Shown here one piece after another: positions 48,107-57,825 of a stretch of 64,000 nucleotides of DNA. The notes beneath the pieces are model-generated. The model was not told where the DNA came from, ran no database searches, and saw nothing but the letters and a program-made list of their open reading frames with translations. Position 1 is the first letter of the stretch. Each line of letters starts with the position of its first letter. The stretch comes from RPQJ01 sp046347155 (GTDB lineage: Bacteria > Pseudomonadota > Gammaproteobacteria > Steroidobacterales > Steroidobacteraceae), in the NCBI GenBank assembly GCA_046347155.1, contig JAXMGT010000001.1, forward strand, positions 1,612,001 to 1,676,000, in the 5' to 3' direction. The position numbers were made by a program, and so were the translations under genes.

Positions 48107-49033
48107 ATGTACGGTCGGTATGCGATCCGGCGTCTGGTGGGCCTGGTGCCGACCTTCTTCGTGATCGTCACCGCTGCGTTCTTCCTGATGCGGGCGGCGC
48201 CGGGCGGCCCGTTCGACCAGGAGCAGGCGATTCCACCGGAGATCCGCGCCAACCTCGAGGCCGCGTACGGTCTCGACCGGCCCGTGTGGGAGCAGTACGT
48301 CCGCTACCTCGAGGGTCTCGCGCACGGTGACCTGGGCCCGTCGTTCCGGCTCAAGGACCACGGTGTCGCGGAGTTGATCGCGAGCGGCGCGCCGGTGACG
48401 TTCACGATCGGGTTCGCGGCCCTGCTGCTCGCCGTCGCGGTCGGCGTCCCGCTCGGCTTCGCGGCCGCAACGCACCACAACCGCGGCCCGGACCACGCCG
48501 TGATGACGCTCGCGCTGCTCGGGATCGCCGTGCCGAACTTCGTCGTCGCACCGCTGCTCGCACTCGTCTTCGGCGTGCGGCTCGGCTGGCTGCCGGTGGC
48601 GGGGTGGGAGTCCCCGGACCCCCGCTACATGGTGCTGCCCGTCGTCACGCTCGCGCTGCCGTTCATCGCCTACGTCGCCCGCCTCGCGCGCGGCAGCCTG
48701 CTCGAGGTGCTGCAGGCGCCCTGGATACGCACCGCGCGAGCAAAGGGGATCGACGGGCGCGGCGTGCTGCTGCGCCACGCGCTGAAGCCGGCACTGATGC
48801 CGGTCGTGAGTTTCCTCGGGCCGGCGGCGGCCGGGTTGCTCACCGGGTCGCTGGTCGTCGAGCAGGCGTTCGGGCTGCCGGGCATCGGCCGGTACTTCGT
48901 GCAGGGGGCGGTCAATCGCGACTACACGCTCGTCATGGGCATGGTCGTCTTCTACGCCGGCCTCATCCTGCTGCTCAACCTGCTGGTCGACCTCGCGTAC
49001 GGCTGGCTCGATCCGCAGATACGCCATGACTGA
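48107..49033 (+). CDS. Peptide ABC transporter permease (OppB/DppB type)
   Basis: This 308-residue inner-membrane protein has six segments. The N-terminal YAIRRLVGLVPTFFVIVTAAFFLM and the cytoplasmic EAA-type loop (WIRTARAKGIDGRGVLLRHALKPAL) are those of OppB/DppB. With the next permease it forms the channel for di- or oligopeptides, or possibly a nickel chelate. It starts directly after the ligA TGA and overlaps the next gene by 8 bases. The set continues as oppC-D-F; no substrate-binding protein gene is in the cluster. Confidence 0.93.
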   Translation: MYGRYAIRRLVGLVPTFFVIVTAAFFLMRAAPGGPFDQEQAIPPEIRANLEAAYGLDRPVWEQYVRYLEGLAHGDLGPSFRLKDHGVAELIASGAPVTFTIGFAALLLAVAVGVPLGFAAATHHNRGPDHAVMTLALLGIAVPNFVVAPLLALVFGVRLGWLPVAGWESPDPRYMVLPVVTLALPFIAYVARLARGSLLEVLQAPWIRTARAKGIDGRGVLLRHALKPALMPVVSFLGPAAAGLLTGSLVVEQAFGLPGIGRYFVQGAVNRDYTLVMGMVVFYAGLILLLNLLVDLAYGWLDPQIRHD

Positions 49034-49892
49034 GCCGGCCGGAGGGCTGTACGTCACCGCGTTGCGCCGGCTGGCCGGCAACCGGGCGGCCGTCGTCTCG
49101 CTCGTCGTACTGGCCCTGCTGGTCGTCGCGGCCGTGTTCGGCCCGTACGCCAGCCGCTACACGATCGACGAAGTCGACTGGTCGCTCGCGGCGCTCGCGT
49201 CGCCGCCATCGCTCGCGAACGGCCACTGGCTCGGCACCGACGGCAACGGCCGGGACCTGTTCGTCCGCGTCTGCGCCGGCACCCGCGTCTCCCTGCTCGT
49301 CGCACTGCTGGCCACGGCCGTCAGTCTCGCGATCGGTGTCGCGTGGGGCGCGACGGCCGGTTACGTCGGCGGGCGTGTCGACGGCTGGATGATGCGCGTC
49401 GTCGACGTCCTGTACGCGCTGCCCTACATGTTCTTCGTGATCATCCTGACCGTCGTGTTCGGTCGCAGTCTCGTGCTCATCTTCCTCGCCATCGGGGCCG
49501 TCGGGTGGCTCACGATGGCCCGCATCGTGCGGGGGCAGGCGCTCGCGATCCGTCGCCAGCCCTTTGTCGAGGCCGCCATCGCGCTCGGATTGCCGACCCA
49601 CCGGATCATTGCGCGCCACGTCGTGCCCAACGTGCTCGGCACCGTCGTCGTGTACGCGACGCTCACGGTGCCACAGGTGATCCTGTTCGAATCCTTCCTG
49701 AGTTTCCTGGGCCTTGGGGTGCAGGAGCCGCTCACGAGCCTCGGCCGACTGGTGGCCGAAGGCGCGCTCGAGATGGAATCTGCACCGTGGCAGTTGCTCG
49801 CGCCGTCGCTCGTGCTCGCGACGCTGCTCGTCTGCCTGAACTTCGTCGGCGACGGCCTGCGCGATGCGCTCGACCCGAGGCACGCGTCGTGA
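49026..49892 (+). CDS. Peptide ABC transporter permease (OppC/DppC type)
   Basis: This 288-residue partner permease has one N-terminal segment, the LGTDGNGRDLFVRVCAGTRVSL motif typical of OppC/DppC, five further segments, and the EAA loop FVEAAIALGLPTHRIIARHVVPN. It overlaps the first permease gene by 8 bases and the ATPase gene behind it by GTGA, so the four subunits should be made in fixed ratio. Confidence 0.94.
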   Translation: MTEPAGGLYVTALRRLAGNRAAVVSLVVLALLVVAAVFGPYASRYTIDEVDWSLAALASPPSLANGHWLGTDGNGRDLFVRVCAGTRVSLLVALLATAVSLAIGVAWGATAGYVGGRVDGWMMRVVDVLYALPYMFFVIILTVVFGRSLVLIFLAIGAVGWLTMARIVRGQALAIRRQPFVEAAIALGLPTHRIIARHVVPNVLGTVVVYATLTVPQVILFESFLSFLGLGVQEPLTSLGRLVAEGALEMESAPWQLLAPSLVLATLLVCLNFVGDGLRDALDPRHAS

Positions 49893-50860
49893 ACTCGCCG
49901 CCGCTGCTCGAGGTCCGCGACCTGCACGTGCGCTTCGACACGGACGCCGGGACCGCGCACGCGGTGCGAGGCGTGTCGCTCGACGTGGCCCGCGGGGAGT
50001 GTGTCGCGATCGTCGGCGAGTCGGGCTCCGGGAAGAGCCAGCTGCTGCTCGCGTGCCTCGGCCTGCTCGCCTCGAACGGTCGCGCGGCCGGCACGGCCCG
50101 GCTCGAGGGGCTGGACCTGTCGGGCAGCGGCGCGGGCAGCGTCCGCGGCGAGCGGGTCGGCTACGTTTCCCAGGACCCGATGGGCGCGCTGACGCCGCAC
50201 CTGCGGATCGGCGAGCAGCTGGCCGAGTACCGTGTCCACGTGCGTGGCGAGGGTCGCGCCGCCGTGCGCCGCGCGGCGGTCGAGGCGCTCGGCGACGTCG
50301 GGATCGACGACCCGGAACGGCGCGTCGACCAGTACCCGCACGAGCTGTCCGGGGGGCAGCGCCAGCGCGTCGCGATCGCGATGGCCCTGATGCCGAGTCC
50401 GGCGCTGCTGGTCGCCGACGAGCCGACCACCGCACTCGACGTCACGGTGCAGGCGCAGGTGCTGGCCGTGCTCCGGCGGCTGCGCGAGCGCGGGCTTTCG
50501 ATGATCCTCGTGAGCCACGACCTGGGTGTCGTGGCCGGGATCGCCGACCGGGTCGGCGTCATGTATGCGGGCGAGCTCGTCGAGGTTGCGCCGGTCGACG
50601 CGCTGTATCGCGCGCCCCGGCATCCGTACACATCGGCGTTGCTCGCATCGGTCCCGCGCCTCGACGCGGAGGCCGGCGCGCGGCTCGCCGGGATCGCGGG
50701 CCAGCCGCCGCGGCCCGGCATAACGGCCGCGGGGTGCCCGTACGCGCCACGCTGTCCACAGGCGCGCGAGCTCTGCCGGACGACGGCGCCGCACGAGGCC
50801 CGGGACGATGACCGAGCCTGGCGCTGCCATGCGCCGCTGCCGTCCGGGTGGCAGCCGTGA
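49889..50860 (+). CDS. Peptide ABC transporter ATPase (OppD/DppD type)
   Basis: This 323-residue ATPase has Walker A GESGSGKSQLLL, Q-loop VSQDPMGALTP, signature LSGGQRQRVAIAMAL, Walker B LLVADEPTTALD and switch His in LVSHDLG. The C-terminal oligopeptide-transporter extension has the Cys set in GCPYAPRCPQARELC that binds an Fe-S cluster in DppD-like ATPases. It starts at GTG 49889. Confidence 0.94.
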   Translation: MNSPPLLEVRDLHVRFDTDAGTAHAVRGVSLDVARGECVAIVGESGSGKSQLLLACLGLLASNGRAAGTARLEGLDLSGSGAGSVRGERVGYVSQDPMGALTPHLRIGEQLAEYRVHVRGEGRAAVRRAAVEALGDVGIDDPERRVDQYPHELSGGQRQRVAIAMALMPSPALLVADEPTTALDVTVQAQVLAVLRRLRERGLSMILVSHDLGVVAGIADRVGVMYAGELVEVAPVDALYRAPRHPYTSALLASVPRLDAEAGARLAGIAGQPPRPGITAAGCPYAPRCPQARELCRTTAPHEARDDDRAWRCHAPLPSGWQP

Positions 50861-51693
50861 GCGCCGGACTCGAGGTCCGGTCGGTCTCGGTCGACTACCC
50901 GGTCCGGGGGCTCACCGGACAGGGGACGCACCGGGCCCTCGATGCGGTGTCCGTGTCCGTGCCGGATGGCGCGACGCTCGGCGTCGTCGGAGAGTCCGGC
51001 AGCGGCAAGTCGACGCTGGCGCGTGCGATCCTCGGCCTGGTGCGGCCGAGTGCAGGGGAGGTTCGATGGGCCGGCGAGCGCGTCGACTTCCGTGACCGGG
51101 CTGCGATGCGCGGTTACCGACGGGCGGTCCAGGTCGTGTTCCAGGACCCGGTCGGCAGCCTCGACCCGCGAATGACCGCCGGCGCGAGCGTGGCCGAGGC
51201 GCTCACGGCGCTTGCGGGCGTGTCGTCGCCGACGGAGGTCAAAGCCCGCGTCGATGCGGCATTCGACTCGGTCGGCCTCGATCCGGGCTTCGCGGCGCGG
51301 TATCCACACCAGCTTTCGGGTGGCCAGTGCCAGCGCGTCGCGATCGCCCGTGCGACGGTCGCGCGACCACGCCTGCTCGTGTGCGACGAGGCGGTGAGCG
51401 CGCTCGACGTGTCCGTGCAGGCGCAGATCGTCAACCTGCTGCTCGAGCTGCGCGACCGTTACGGGCTCGGGTTGCTGTTCATCAGCCACAACCTCGCCGT
51501 CGTGCGCCACGTCTGCGACCGCGTTGCCGTACTGCGCGCCGGGCGGCTGGTCGAGGAGGGTCCGGCGAGCACGCTGTTTGCGGCGCCCCGGCATCCCTAT
51601 ACGCGCGCGCTGCTGGCCTCGGTCCCGGACCCCGACCCGGTCCGCGCCCGCGCCGCGCTGCAGCAAGGCCCACCGGGGGCGCATACGGTTTAG
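50857..51693 (+). CDS. Peptide ABC transporter ATPase (OppF/DppF type)
   Basis: This second ATPase is 278 residues long: Walker A GESGSGKSTLARA, Q-loop VFQDPVGSLDPRM, signature LSGGQCQRVAIARA, Walker B LLVCDEAVSALD and LFISHNLAVV. The C-terminus is short and lacks the Cys-rich extension of its partner. GTG 50857 overlaps the preceding stop as elsewhere in this operon; GTG 50848 would add three residues. A binding protein must come from another locus. Confidence 0.92.
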   Translation: MSAGLEVRSVSVDYPVRGLTGQGTHRALDAVSVSVPDGATLGVVGESGSGKSTLARAILGLVRPSAGEVRWAGERVDFRDRAAMRGYRRAVQVVFQDPVGSLDPRMTAGASVAEALTALAGVSSPTEVKARVDAAFDSVGLDPGFAARYPHQLSGGQCQRVAIARATVARPRLLVCDEAVSALDVSVQAQIVNLLLELRDRYGLGLLFISHNLAVVRHVCDRVAVLRAGRLVEEGPASTLFAAPRHPYTRALLASVPDPDPVRARAALQQGPPGAHTV

Positions 51694-51760
51694 TGCGCAT
51701 TGCCCCCCGGTTTTCCCTGTGTTTTCCTGCCGCCACCCGGGCCAACCGGGCAGGGCAGGC

Positions 51761-52477
51761 ATGAACACGGAACTCGGGCTCCTGGTTCTGACCGCGGTCT
51801 CGATCGGCAGCGTCCACACGCTGCTCGGCCCGGACCACTACCTGCCATTCGTCGCGATGTCGGCGGCCCGCGGCTGGACCCGTCGGCGCACGCTGTGGGT
51901 CACGGCGCTCTGCGGAGCCGGTCACGTGCTCGGCTCGGTCGCGATCGGTGCGATCGGTATCGGGATCGGCGTGTCGCTCGCCAAACTCCAGTGGATCGAG
52001 GGACTGCGCGGCGACGTCGCCGCGTGGCTGCTCACCGGTTTCGGCTTCGCCTACATGGCCTGGGGACTCAAGAAGGCGTTGCGCTCGCGCCCGCACAGCC
52101 ACGACCACGTGCACGCGGACGGCACGCAGCACCGCCACGACCACCACCACGAGCACGGCCACGTGCACGCCCATGTGGACGCGACGAACGCCCGGAGCAT
52201 CACGCCGTGGGCGCTGTTCGTGATCTTCGTGCTCGGCCCCTGCGAGCCGCTGATCCCGCTGCTCATGTACCCGGCCGCCCAACACAGCCCGGGCGGCGTG
52301 CTCGTCGTCGTGCTTTCGTTCGGCGCCGCCACGATCGCGACGATGCTGACCGTGGTCTCGCTCGCGACCCGCGGCCTCGAGTACCTGCCACTCGACACCG
52401 CCGAGCGCTACTCGCACGCGCTCGCGGGCGCGGCGCTCGGGATGTGCGGGCTCGGGATCATCGCGCTCGGGCTCTGA
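51761..52477 (+). CDS. Probable nickel/cobalt-type membrane transporter with His-rich loop
   Basis: This 238-residue protein has about six membrane segments. The first carries HTLLGPDHYLPF, a His-Asp-His pattern like that in the NiCoT/RcnA and UreH-like families. A cytoplasmic or periplasmic loop near residues 108-145 holds about 15 His interleaved with Asp and Glu, as in metal-handling proteins. The second half includes FVIFVLGPCEPLIPLLMYPA and GAATIATMLTVV. It lies 67 bases behind the peptide transporter, so it may be in the same transcript; some Opp/Dpp-like systems carry nickel, but that link is speculative. Direction of transport and metal are unknown. Confidence 0.72.
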   Translation: MNTELGLLVLTAVSIGSVHTLLGPDHYLPFVAMSAARGWTRRRTLWVTALCGAGHVLGSVAIGAIGIGIGVSLAKLQWIEGLRGDVAAWLLTGFGFAYMAWGLKKALRSRPHSHDHVHADGTQHRHDHHHEHGHVHAHVDATNARSITPWALFVIFVLGPCEPLIPLLMYPAAQHSPGGVLVVVLSFGAATIATMLTVVSLATRGLEYLPLDTAERYSHALAGAALGMCGLGIIALGL

Positions 52478-52561
52478 CCGCCCGCTCGGCGACAGGCCGC
52501 CACCCGATCTGGCAACATGCCGGCCGCCGCGCCGGGCGGCCCGTTTGCAGGAATCACGTGC

Positions 52562-53788
52562 ATGGCCGGTCCACTTGCCGGAATCGTCGTCCTCGACCTG
52601 AGTCGCATCCTGGCCGGTCCCTGGGCGACGCAGCTGCTCGCGGACTTCGGCGCCGAGGTGATCAAGGTCGAGCACCCGCGCGGCGGTGACGACACGCGGC
52701 GCTGGGGCCCGCCGTACCTGCGCGATGCCCGCGGCGCCGAAACGGCGGAGTCTGCGTATTTCCTGTCGGCGAACCGCGGCAAGCGTTCGGTGGGGATCGA
52801 TCTCGCACAGCCCGAGGGCCAGCGGCTGGTGCGGGATCTCGCGTGCCAGGCCGACGTGCTCGTCGAGAACTTCAAGGTCGGCGGGCTCGCGCGCTACGGG
52901 CTCGCGTACGCCGACCTCGTGCCGTCCTGTCCGCGGCTCGTGTACCTGTCGATATCGGCCTACGGACAGGACGGCCCGTCCGCCGCCGAACCCGGCTACG
53001 ACGCGATGATCCAGGCACAGGGCGGGCTCATGAGCATCACCGGCGTGCCGGACGGCGAACCGGGCGCCGGCCCGCAGAAGGTCGGCGTCGCGGTTGCCGA
53101 CCTGATGTGCGGCATGTACGCCGCCGCCGCGATCATGGGTGCACTGAACGAACGCCATGCGTCCGGTCGCGGCCAGTACGTCGACCTCGCGCTGCTCGAC
53201 ACCCAGGTGGCGTGGCTCGCGAACCAAAACTTCAACTACCTGGTCGGCGGCGCGCCGCCGGTCCGGCAGGGCACGGCGCACCCGAACATCGTGCCTTACC
53301 AGGCGTTCGCGACCGCGGACGGGCACCTGATGCTCGCGGTCGGGAACGACGGCCAGTTCCAGCGCTTCTGCGCCACGGCCGGCGACCCGGCGCTGGCCGG
53401 GGACCCGCGATACGCGACCAACGCCGCCCGCGTGGCGAATCGCGCGACGCTCGTGCCCACGGTCGCGCGGCTGCTCGAGACCCGTACGACGCGGCAGTGG
53501 CTCGATTCGCTCGCGGCGGCACAGGTCCCGGTCGGGCCGATCAACGACCTCGCGCAGGTCTACGCGGATCCGCAGGTGCGGCACCGCGGGCTCCGGATAG
53601 ACCTGCCGCACGGCGCCGCCGGGCACGCGCCGGCGGTGCGCAACCCCGTCAATTACTCGCGGACGCCGATCGAGTACGGGCGGTCCGCGCCACTGCTCGG
53701 CGAGCACACGGACGAGGTCCTGTCGGGCAGGCTCGGGCTCTCGCGCGGGTCGCTCGGCGCGCTCCGGGAGCGCGGCGTCATAGCGTGA
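52562..53788 (+). CDS. CoA-transferase family III (CaiB/BaiF type)
   Basis: This 408-residue enzyme moves CoA between carboxylic acids. Markers are VLDLSRILAGPWATQLLADFGAEVIKVE at the start, RGKRSVGIDL, NFKVGGLARYGL, and the nucleophilic Asp in GYDAMIQAQGG; the GPINDLAQVYADPQV segment is also typical. ATG 52562 follows CAGGAATCACG. Substrates cannot be told from sequence. Neighbours are a metal transporter and an aminotransferase and give no pathway. Confidence 0.92.
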   Translation: MAGPLAGIVVLDLSRILAGPWATQLLADFGAEVIKVEHPRGGDDTRRWGPPYLRDARGAETAESAYFLSANRGKRSVGIDLAQPEGQRLVRDLACQADVLVENFKVGGLARYGLAYADLVPSCPRLVYLSISAYGQDGPSAAEPGYDAMIQAQGGLMSITGVPDGEPGAGPQKVGVAVADLMCGMYAAAAIMGALNERHASGRGQYVDLALLDTQVAWLANQNFNYLVGGAPPVRQGTAHPNIVPYQAFATADGHLMLAVGNDGQFQRFCATAGDPALAGDPRYATNAARVANRATLVPTVARLLETRTTRQWLDSLAAAQVPVGPINDLAQVYADPQVRHRGLRIDLPHGAAGHAPAVRNPVNYSRTPIEYGRSAPLLGEHTDEVLSGRLGLSRGSLGALRERGVIA

Positions 53789-53855
53789 ATCGGGTCCCGT
53801 GCACGGGGGCCGTGGCCGGGACATAATGGACGACCGGTAAACGCAGGCCAGTTCC

Positions 53856-55139
53856 ATGCCCATCCGCACCATCCGACCGAGCCCCGGGCTCGCGAACGTA
53901 CGCTACGAAATCCGCGGTCGGCTCGCCCGTCGTGCCCACGAGATGGAGCGGCTCGGCCACGACATCGTTTCGCTGAACATCGGCAATCCGGGCAACTTCG
54001 GTTTCCGGACGCCCGAGACGATGCGGCTCGCGATGATCGAGAACCTGCGCTCGGCCGAGGGCTACTGCCACCAGAAGGGGATCTTCCCGGCGCGCGAAGC
54101 CGTCGTGATGCAGCAGCAGGAGCGCGGCGTCCGTGGCGTCACGGCCGACGACGTGTTCATCGGCAATGGCGTCAGCGAACTGATCGACCTCACGCTGCGG
54201 GCGCTGCTCGCGGCCGACGAGGAGGTGCTGGTCCCGAGCCCGGACTACCCGCTGTGGACGGCGGCCGTGAACCTGAACCGCGGTCGCGCGGTGCATTACC
54301 CGTGCCGACCGGAGCGCGGCTTCGTGCCGGACCCGGAGGAGATCGAGTCGTTGATCACGAAGCGGACCCGCGCGATCGTCGTGATCAACCCGAACAATCC
54401 GACCGGGGCCGTCTACCCGCGCGCCGTGCTCGAGGCGATCGCTGCGATGGCCGAGAAGCACCACCTGGTGGTGCTTGCCGACGAGATCTACGACCAGGTG
54501 CTTTACGGCGGGGCGGAGTTCGTGCCGATGGCGACGCTGGTGCACGGGACGCTCTGCGGCACGCTGAGCGGGCTTTCCAAGGTCTACCGCGCCTGTGGCT
54601 ACCGGGTCGGCTGGGCCGTGTTCTCGGGCGACGTCGAGCACTCGCGCGAGTACCTCTCGGCGCTCGAACTGCTCTCGTCGCTGCGCCTGTGCAGCAACGT
54701 CCCGGGCCAGTGGGCCGTGCAGACGGCGCTCGGTGGCTACCAGAGCATCCGTGAACTGGTCGGTCCGGGCGGTCGCCTGTACGAGTCGAGGCGGGCGATC
54801 GTCGACGCGGTGGCCCGCAGCCGCTACCTGATGCTGAATCCACCGATGGGCGCCATGTACGCGTTCGTCGGGGTCAACACCGAGGCGCTGCCGGAATTCG
54901 ACGACCAGCAGTTCGCGATGGACCTGCTCGAGCACAAGCACGTGCTCGTGGCGCCGGGCACGAGTTTCAACGTGCCGTACCGGAATTACTTCCGGGTCAC
55001 CAACCTGCCCGAACCCCAGGTGCTGACCGAGGTCTTCGCACGGATGGAGGAACTGCTCGGGAATTACGCGCTCGGGGAGCCGCCGGCCGCGCGGGTCAAC
55101 CCGGCCTTGCGGGTCGTCGAGCCGGCGGCCAAGCGCTGA
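53856..55139 (+). CDS. alaA: Alanine-type aminotransferase (AlaA/YfbQ)
   Basis: This 427-residue PLP enzyme of fold type I makes alanine from pyruvate and glutamate in E. coli AlaA. It has SLNIGNPGNFGFRTPETM, GNGVSELIDLTLRALL, VINPNNPTGAVYP, LADEIYDQVLY, the PLP lysine in GLSKVYRACGYRVGW, and VAPGTSFNVPYRNYFRVT near the end. The RACGYRVGW variant is that of AlaA. A CATAAT box at 53822-53827 may be its -10. The C-terminal tail beyond residue 410 is Ala/Pro-rich and not conserved. Confidence 0.93.
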   Translation: MPIRTIRPSPGLANVRYEIRGRLARRAHEMERLGHDIVSLNIGNPGNFGFRTPETMRLAMIENLRSAEGYCHQKGIFPAREAVVMQQQERGVRGVTADDVFIGNGVSELIDLTLRALLAADEEVLVPSPDYPLWTAAVNLNRGRAVHYPCRPERGFVPDPEEIESLITKRTRAIVVINPNNPTGAVYPRAVLEAIAAMAEKHHLVVLADEIYDQVLYGGAEFVPMATLVHGTLCGTLSGLSKVYRACGYRVGWAVFSGDVEHSREYLSALELLSSLRLCSNVPGQWAVQTALGGYQSIRELVGPGGRLYESRRAIVDAVARSRYLMLNPPMGAMYAFVGVNTEALPEFDDQQFAMDLLEHKHVLVAPGTSFNVPYRNYFRVTNLPEPQVLTEVFARMEELLGNYALGEPPAARVNPALRVVEPAAKR

Positions 55140-55185
55140 AATCACTTCATAAAAATCAAACAAGTATCTGTCATGAAAGGATTTT

Positions 55186-57825
55186 GTGACTGATACGGGC
55201 CCGGGTGCCGTCTCCATGCTCGTCGTCACGCCCACGCAGCGGCTGGCGCACTGGCTGCGCCGGCGCCACGACGAGGCGTGTCTCGCCCGGGGCCTCGAGG
55301 TGTGGCCGTCGCTCGAGGCGGTCGGCTGGGGCGCCTTCGTCGAGCGCTGTTTCCATGCCTCCCGAGACGCCGGTGCGATCGACCTGCGCTGGGTCCCGGA
55401 CACGGCGGCGCGCCTCGCCTGGGACCGCATCGTGCGCGCGGACCCGGCCAGCGGCCCGGTCGTCGCACCGGGCGCGCTCGCGCGGTCGGCCTGGGTCGCC
55501 TGGCAGTCCCTGCACGCCTGGGACATTCCGCTCGACGCGGTTTCCCGCGACGACCGCCCGGAGGCCCAGGCCTGGGCCCGGTGGGCGTTCGAATACCGCG
55601 GCTTCCTCGACGCACACCGCGGCCTCGATCCGGCGCTCGCCCAGTCCCGGATCGGCGACGTGGCCCCGGCGGGCCGCGTGGAACTCGTCGGCTTCGAGCG
55701 CACGACGCCCGCGCAGCGTGCGGTGATCGAACGGCTGCGGAACGCCGGCTGCGAAATCATCGAACGCCCGGCCGCCGCTCGCGCCGGCGTGACGCTGCGC
55801 GTGGATTGCCGCGATCGAGCCGAGGAACTCGAGCGGGCGGCCCGCTGGGCGGCCGGTCGACTCGAACGCGATCCGGCGGCGCGACTCGCGATCGTCGTGC
55901 CGGATCTCGCGGCGGAGCGTGACGCGGTGCGGCGGGCGCTCGAGCCGGTGCTGGTACCGGCCGCCACGCGGGCCGGTGGCCCGGCGCCCGGTGCGCAGTT
56001 CTTCGAACTCGCGGCGGCCGCAGCGCTCGCGTCGCAGCCGCTCGTCTCCGCCGCGCTCGAGGCCGTCGAAGCTGTGACCGGCGACGCAACCCTCGCGCGC
56101 GCGAGCCGGTTGCTGCGTTCGGCCTACCTCGGCGGGCACCCGGACGAGCAGGGCACCCGGGCAACCCTCGATGCCTGGATCCGCCGACGCGAGGATCCGG
56201 ACCTCGGCCTCGATCGGCTCGCGTCGCTCGCGAGCGGACGCGGCGCGCCGGGCTTCGGTGCGGCGCTGCAGGCGGCGCTCGCGATCCGCGCGCACTGGCC
56301 GCGGCGCGCGCTGCCGAGCCGCTGGGCACAACACTGGGCGGAGTTCCTGCGCGCGCTCGGCTGGCCGGGCGGCGGGCTCTCGAGCGAGGAGCACCAGGCG
56401 CTCGGGCGCTGGCAACGGCTGCTCGGCGAACTTGGTACGGCCGACGACGCGGCGGGGCCGCTCACGGGCCCCTCGGCGCTCGCGATGCTGCGGGACGAGG
56501 CCGAATCCGTGCTGTTCGAGCCGCAGTCGCCGACGACCGGGCTGCTGGTCACGGACGCGGCGGCCTGCGTCGGCATGGACTTCGACGGACTCTGGGTGGT
56601 CGGGCTCGACAGCGGCCTCTGGCCGCCGCCCGCGAGCCCCGATCCGTTCCTGCCGCGGGACTGGCAGCAGCGGCGCGGGATGCCGCGTGCCAGCGCGGAG
56701 ATCGCGGCGGCGGAAGCCCGGGCGCTGTTCGCACGATTGTGCACTTCAGCGGACACCGTCGTCGTGTCGGTCCCGGCGCTGGACGGCGAGGCGACGCTCC
56801 TGCCGAGCGCACTGGTGCTCGACCTGCCGGCCGCGACGTTGGACGACGCGTGGACGGCGGACGTCCCGACGACCGCGCTCCATGCGGCGCGCCCGCCGCT
56901 CGAGCACCTCGACGACGCCGAACTGCCGGGCGACGGTGAGGGGCGCCCGGTGCGCGGCGGCTCGCAACTCGTGGCACTCACGTCCGCGTGCCCGTTCCGG
57001 GCGCAGGCGGAACTGCGCCTCGGCGCGCGCGTGCTCGAGGAACCATCGCTCGGGATCGCCGCCACGGACCGCGGCGATCTCGTCCACGAGGTGCTCGCGC
57101 GGCTTTGGCGCGAGCTCGGCGATCGCGCGACGCTCGCGGCACTGTCGCCCGGCGAACGGGCGGCGCGCGTGCACGCCGTCGTCGCCGGGGAGAGCGCGGC
57201 CGCGATCGCGACCGCCCGCGGCGTGATGCGAAGGCTGCTCGAGATCGAGGTGTCGTGGCTCGAGTCGCGCGTGCGCGAACTCCTCGAGCACGACCTGGCC
57301 CGCGCGCCGTTCACGGTCCAGGCCGTCGAGGCACCGGTGACGCTCGAGCTCGGCGGGCTCAGCCTGTCGCTGCGCGTCGACCGTATCGACCGGCTCGGGG
57401 ACGGCAGCCTCGCCGTTATCGACTACAAGACCGGCGGCGACGCCGAACCGTCGTCGTGGCTCGGCGAGCGGCCGCGACTGCCGCAGCTCCCGCTGTATGC
57501 GGAAGCGGTCGGACATGCGACGCTCGGCGCCGTCGCGTTCGGGCGCGTGCGTGCCGGAGAAACGGGTTTCCGCGGCTACGCCCGCGACGCGAGGCAGTTC
57601 CCGGGCCTCGTGGACCCGGGCGCGAAGAAGGCCTGGCCGCGCGAGTTCGCGGACTGGAACGACCTGCTCGCGGGCTGGCATCGCAGGCTCGAGGGCATCG
57701 CCCGGGAGTACTCGCGCGGCGACGCGCGACTCGCGCACGACCCGCCGACCGCCTGCGAGTACTGCCACCTCGCCGGGCTGTGCCGCATCCACCAGTCGGG
57801 TGAGGCGGGGGACACGGATGACTGA
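55186..57825 (+). CDS. AddB-like PD-(D/E)XK nuclease with Fe-S cysteines
   Basis: This 879-residue protein is one half of a probable double-strand break repair complex. The N-terminal part (MLVVTPTQRLAHWLRRRHDEA) looks like the AddB helicase-like domain, and no clear Walker A is seen. The C-terminal nuclease shows LAVIDYKTGG and QLPLYAEAV. Four Cys match the AddB Fe-S pattern: Cys602 in SACPFRAQ, then Cys857, Cys860 and Cys866, with the same x2 and x5 spacing as in AddB. Start GTG 55186 follows AAAGGA in an AT-rich stretch. It overlaps the helicase gene by 8 bases. Confidence 0.85.
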   Translation: MTDTGPGAVSMLVVTPTQRLAHWLRRRHDEACLARGLEVWPSLEAVGWGAFVERCFHASRDAGAIDLRWVPDTAARLAWDRIVRADPASGPVVAPGALARSAWVAWQSLHAWDIPLDAVSRDDRPEAQAWARWAFEYRGFLDAHRGLDPALAQSRIGDVAPAGRVELVGFERTTPAQRAVIERLRNAGCEIIERPAAARAGVTLRVDCRDRAEELERAARWAAGRLERDPAARLAIVVPDLAAERDAVRRALEPVLVPAATRAGGPAPGAQFFELAAAAALASQPLVSAALEAVEAVTGDATLARASRLLRSAYLGGHPDEQGTRATLDAWIRRREDPDLGLDRLASLASGRGAPGFGAALQAALAIRAHWPRRALPSRWAQHWAEFLRALGWPGGGLSSEEHQALGRWQRLLGELGTADDAAGPLTGPSALAMLRDEAESVLFEPQSPTTGLLVTDAAACVGMDFDGLWVVGLDSGLWPPPASPDPFLPRDWQQRRGMPRASAEIAAAEARALFARLCTSADTVVVSVPALDGEATLLPSALVLDLPAATLDDAWTADVPTTALHAARPPLEHLDDAELPGDGEGRPVRGGSQLVALTSACPFRAQAELRLGARVLEEPSLGIAATDRGDLVHEVLARLWRELGDRATLAALSPGERAARVHAVVAGESAAAIATARGVMRRLLEIEVSWLESRVRELLEHDLARAPFTVQAVEAPVTLELGGLSLSLRVDRIDRLGDGSLAVIDYKTGGDAEPSSWLGERPRLPQLPLYAEAVGHATLGAVAFGRVRAGETGFRGYARDARQFPGLVDPGAKKAWPREFADWNDLLAGWHRRLEGIAREYSRGDARLAHDPPTACEYCHLAGLCRIHQSGEAGDTDD

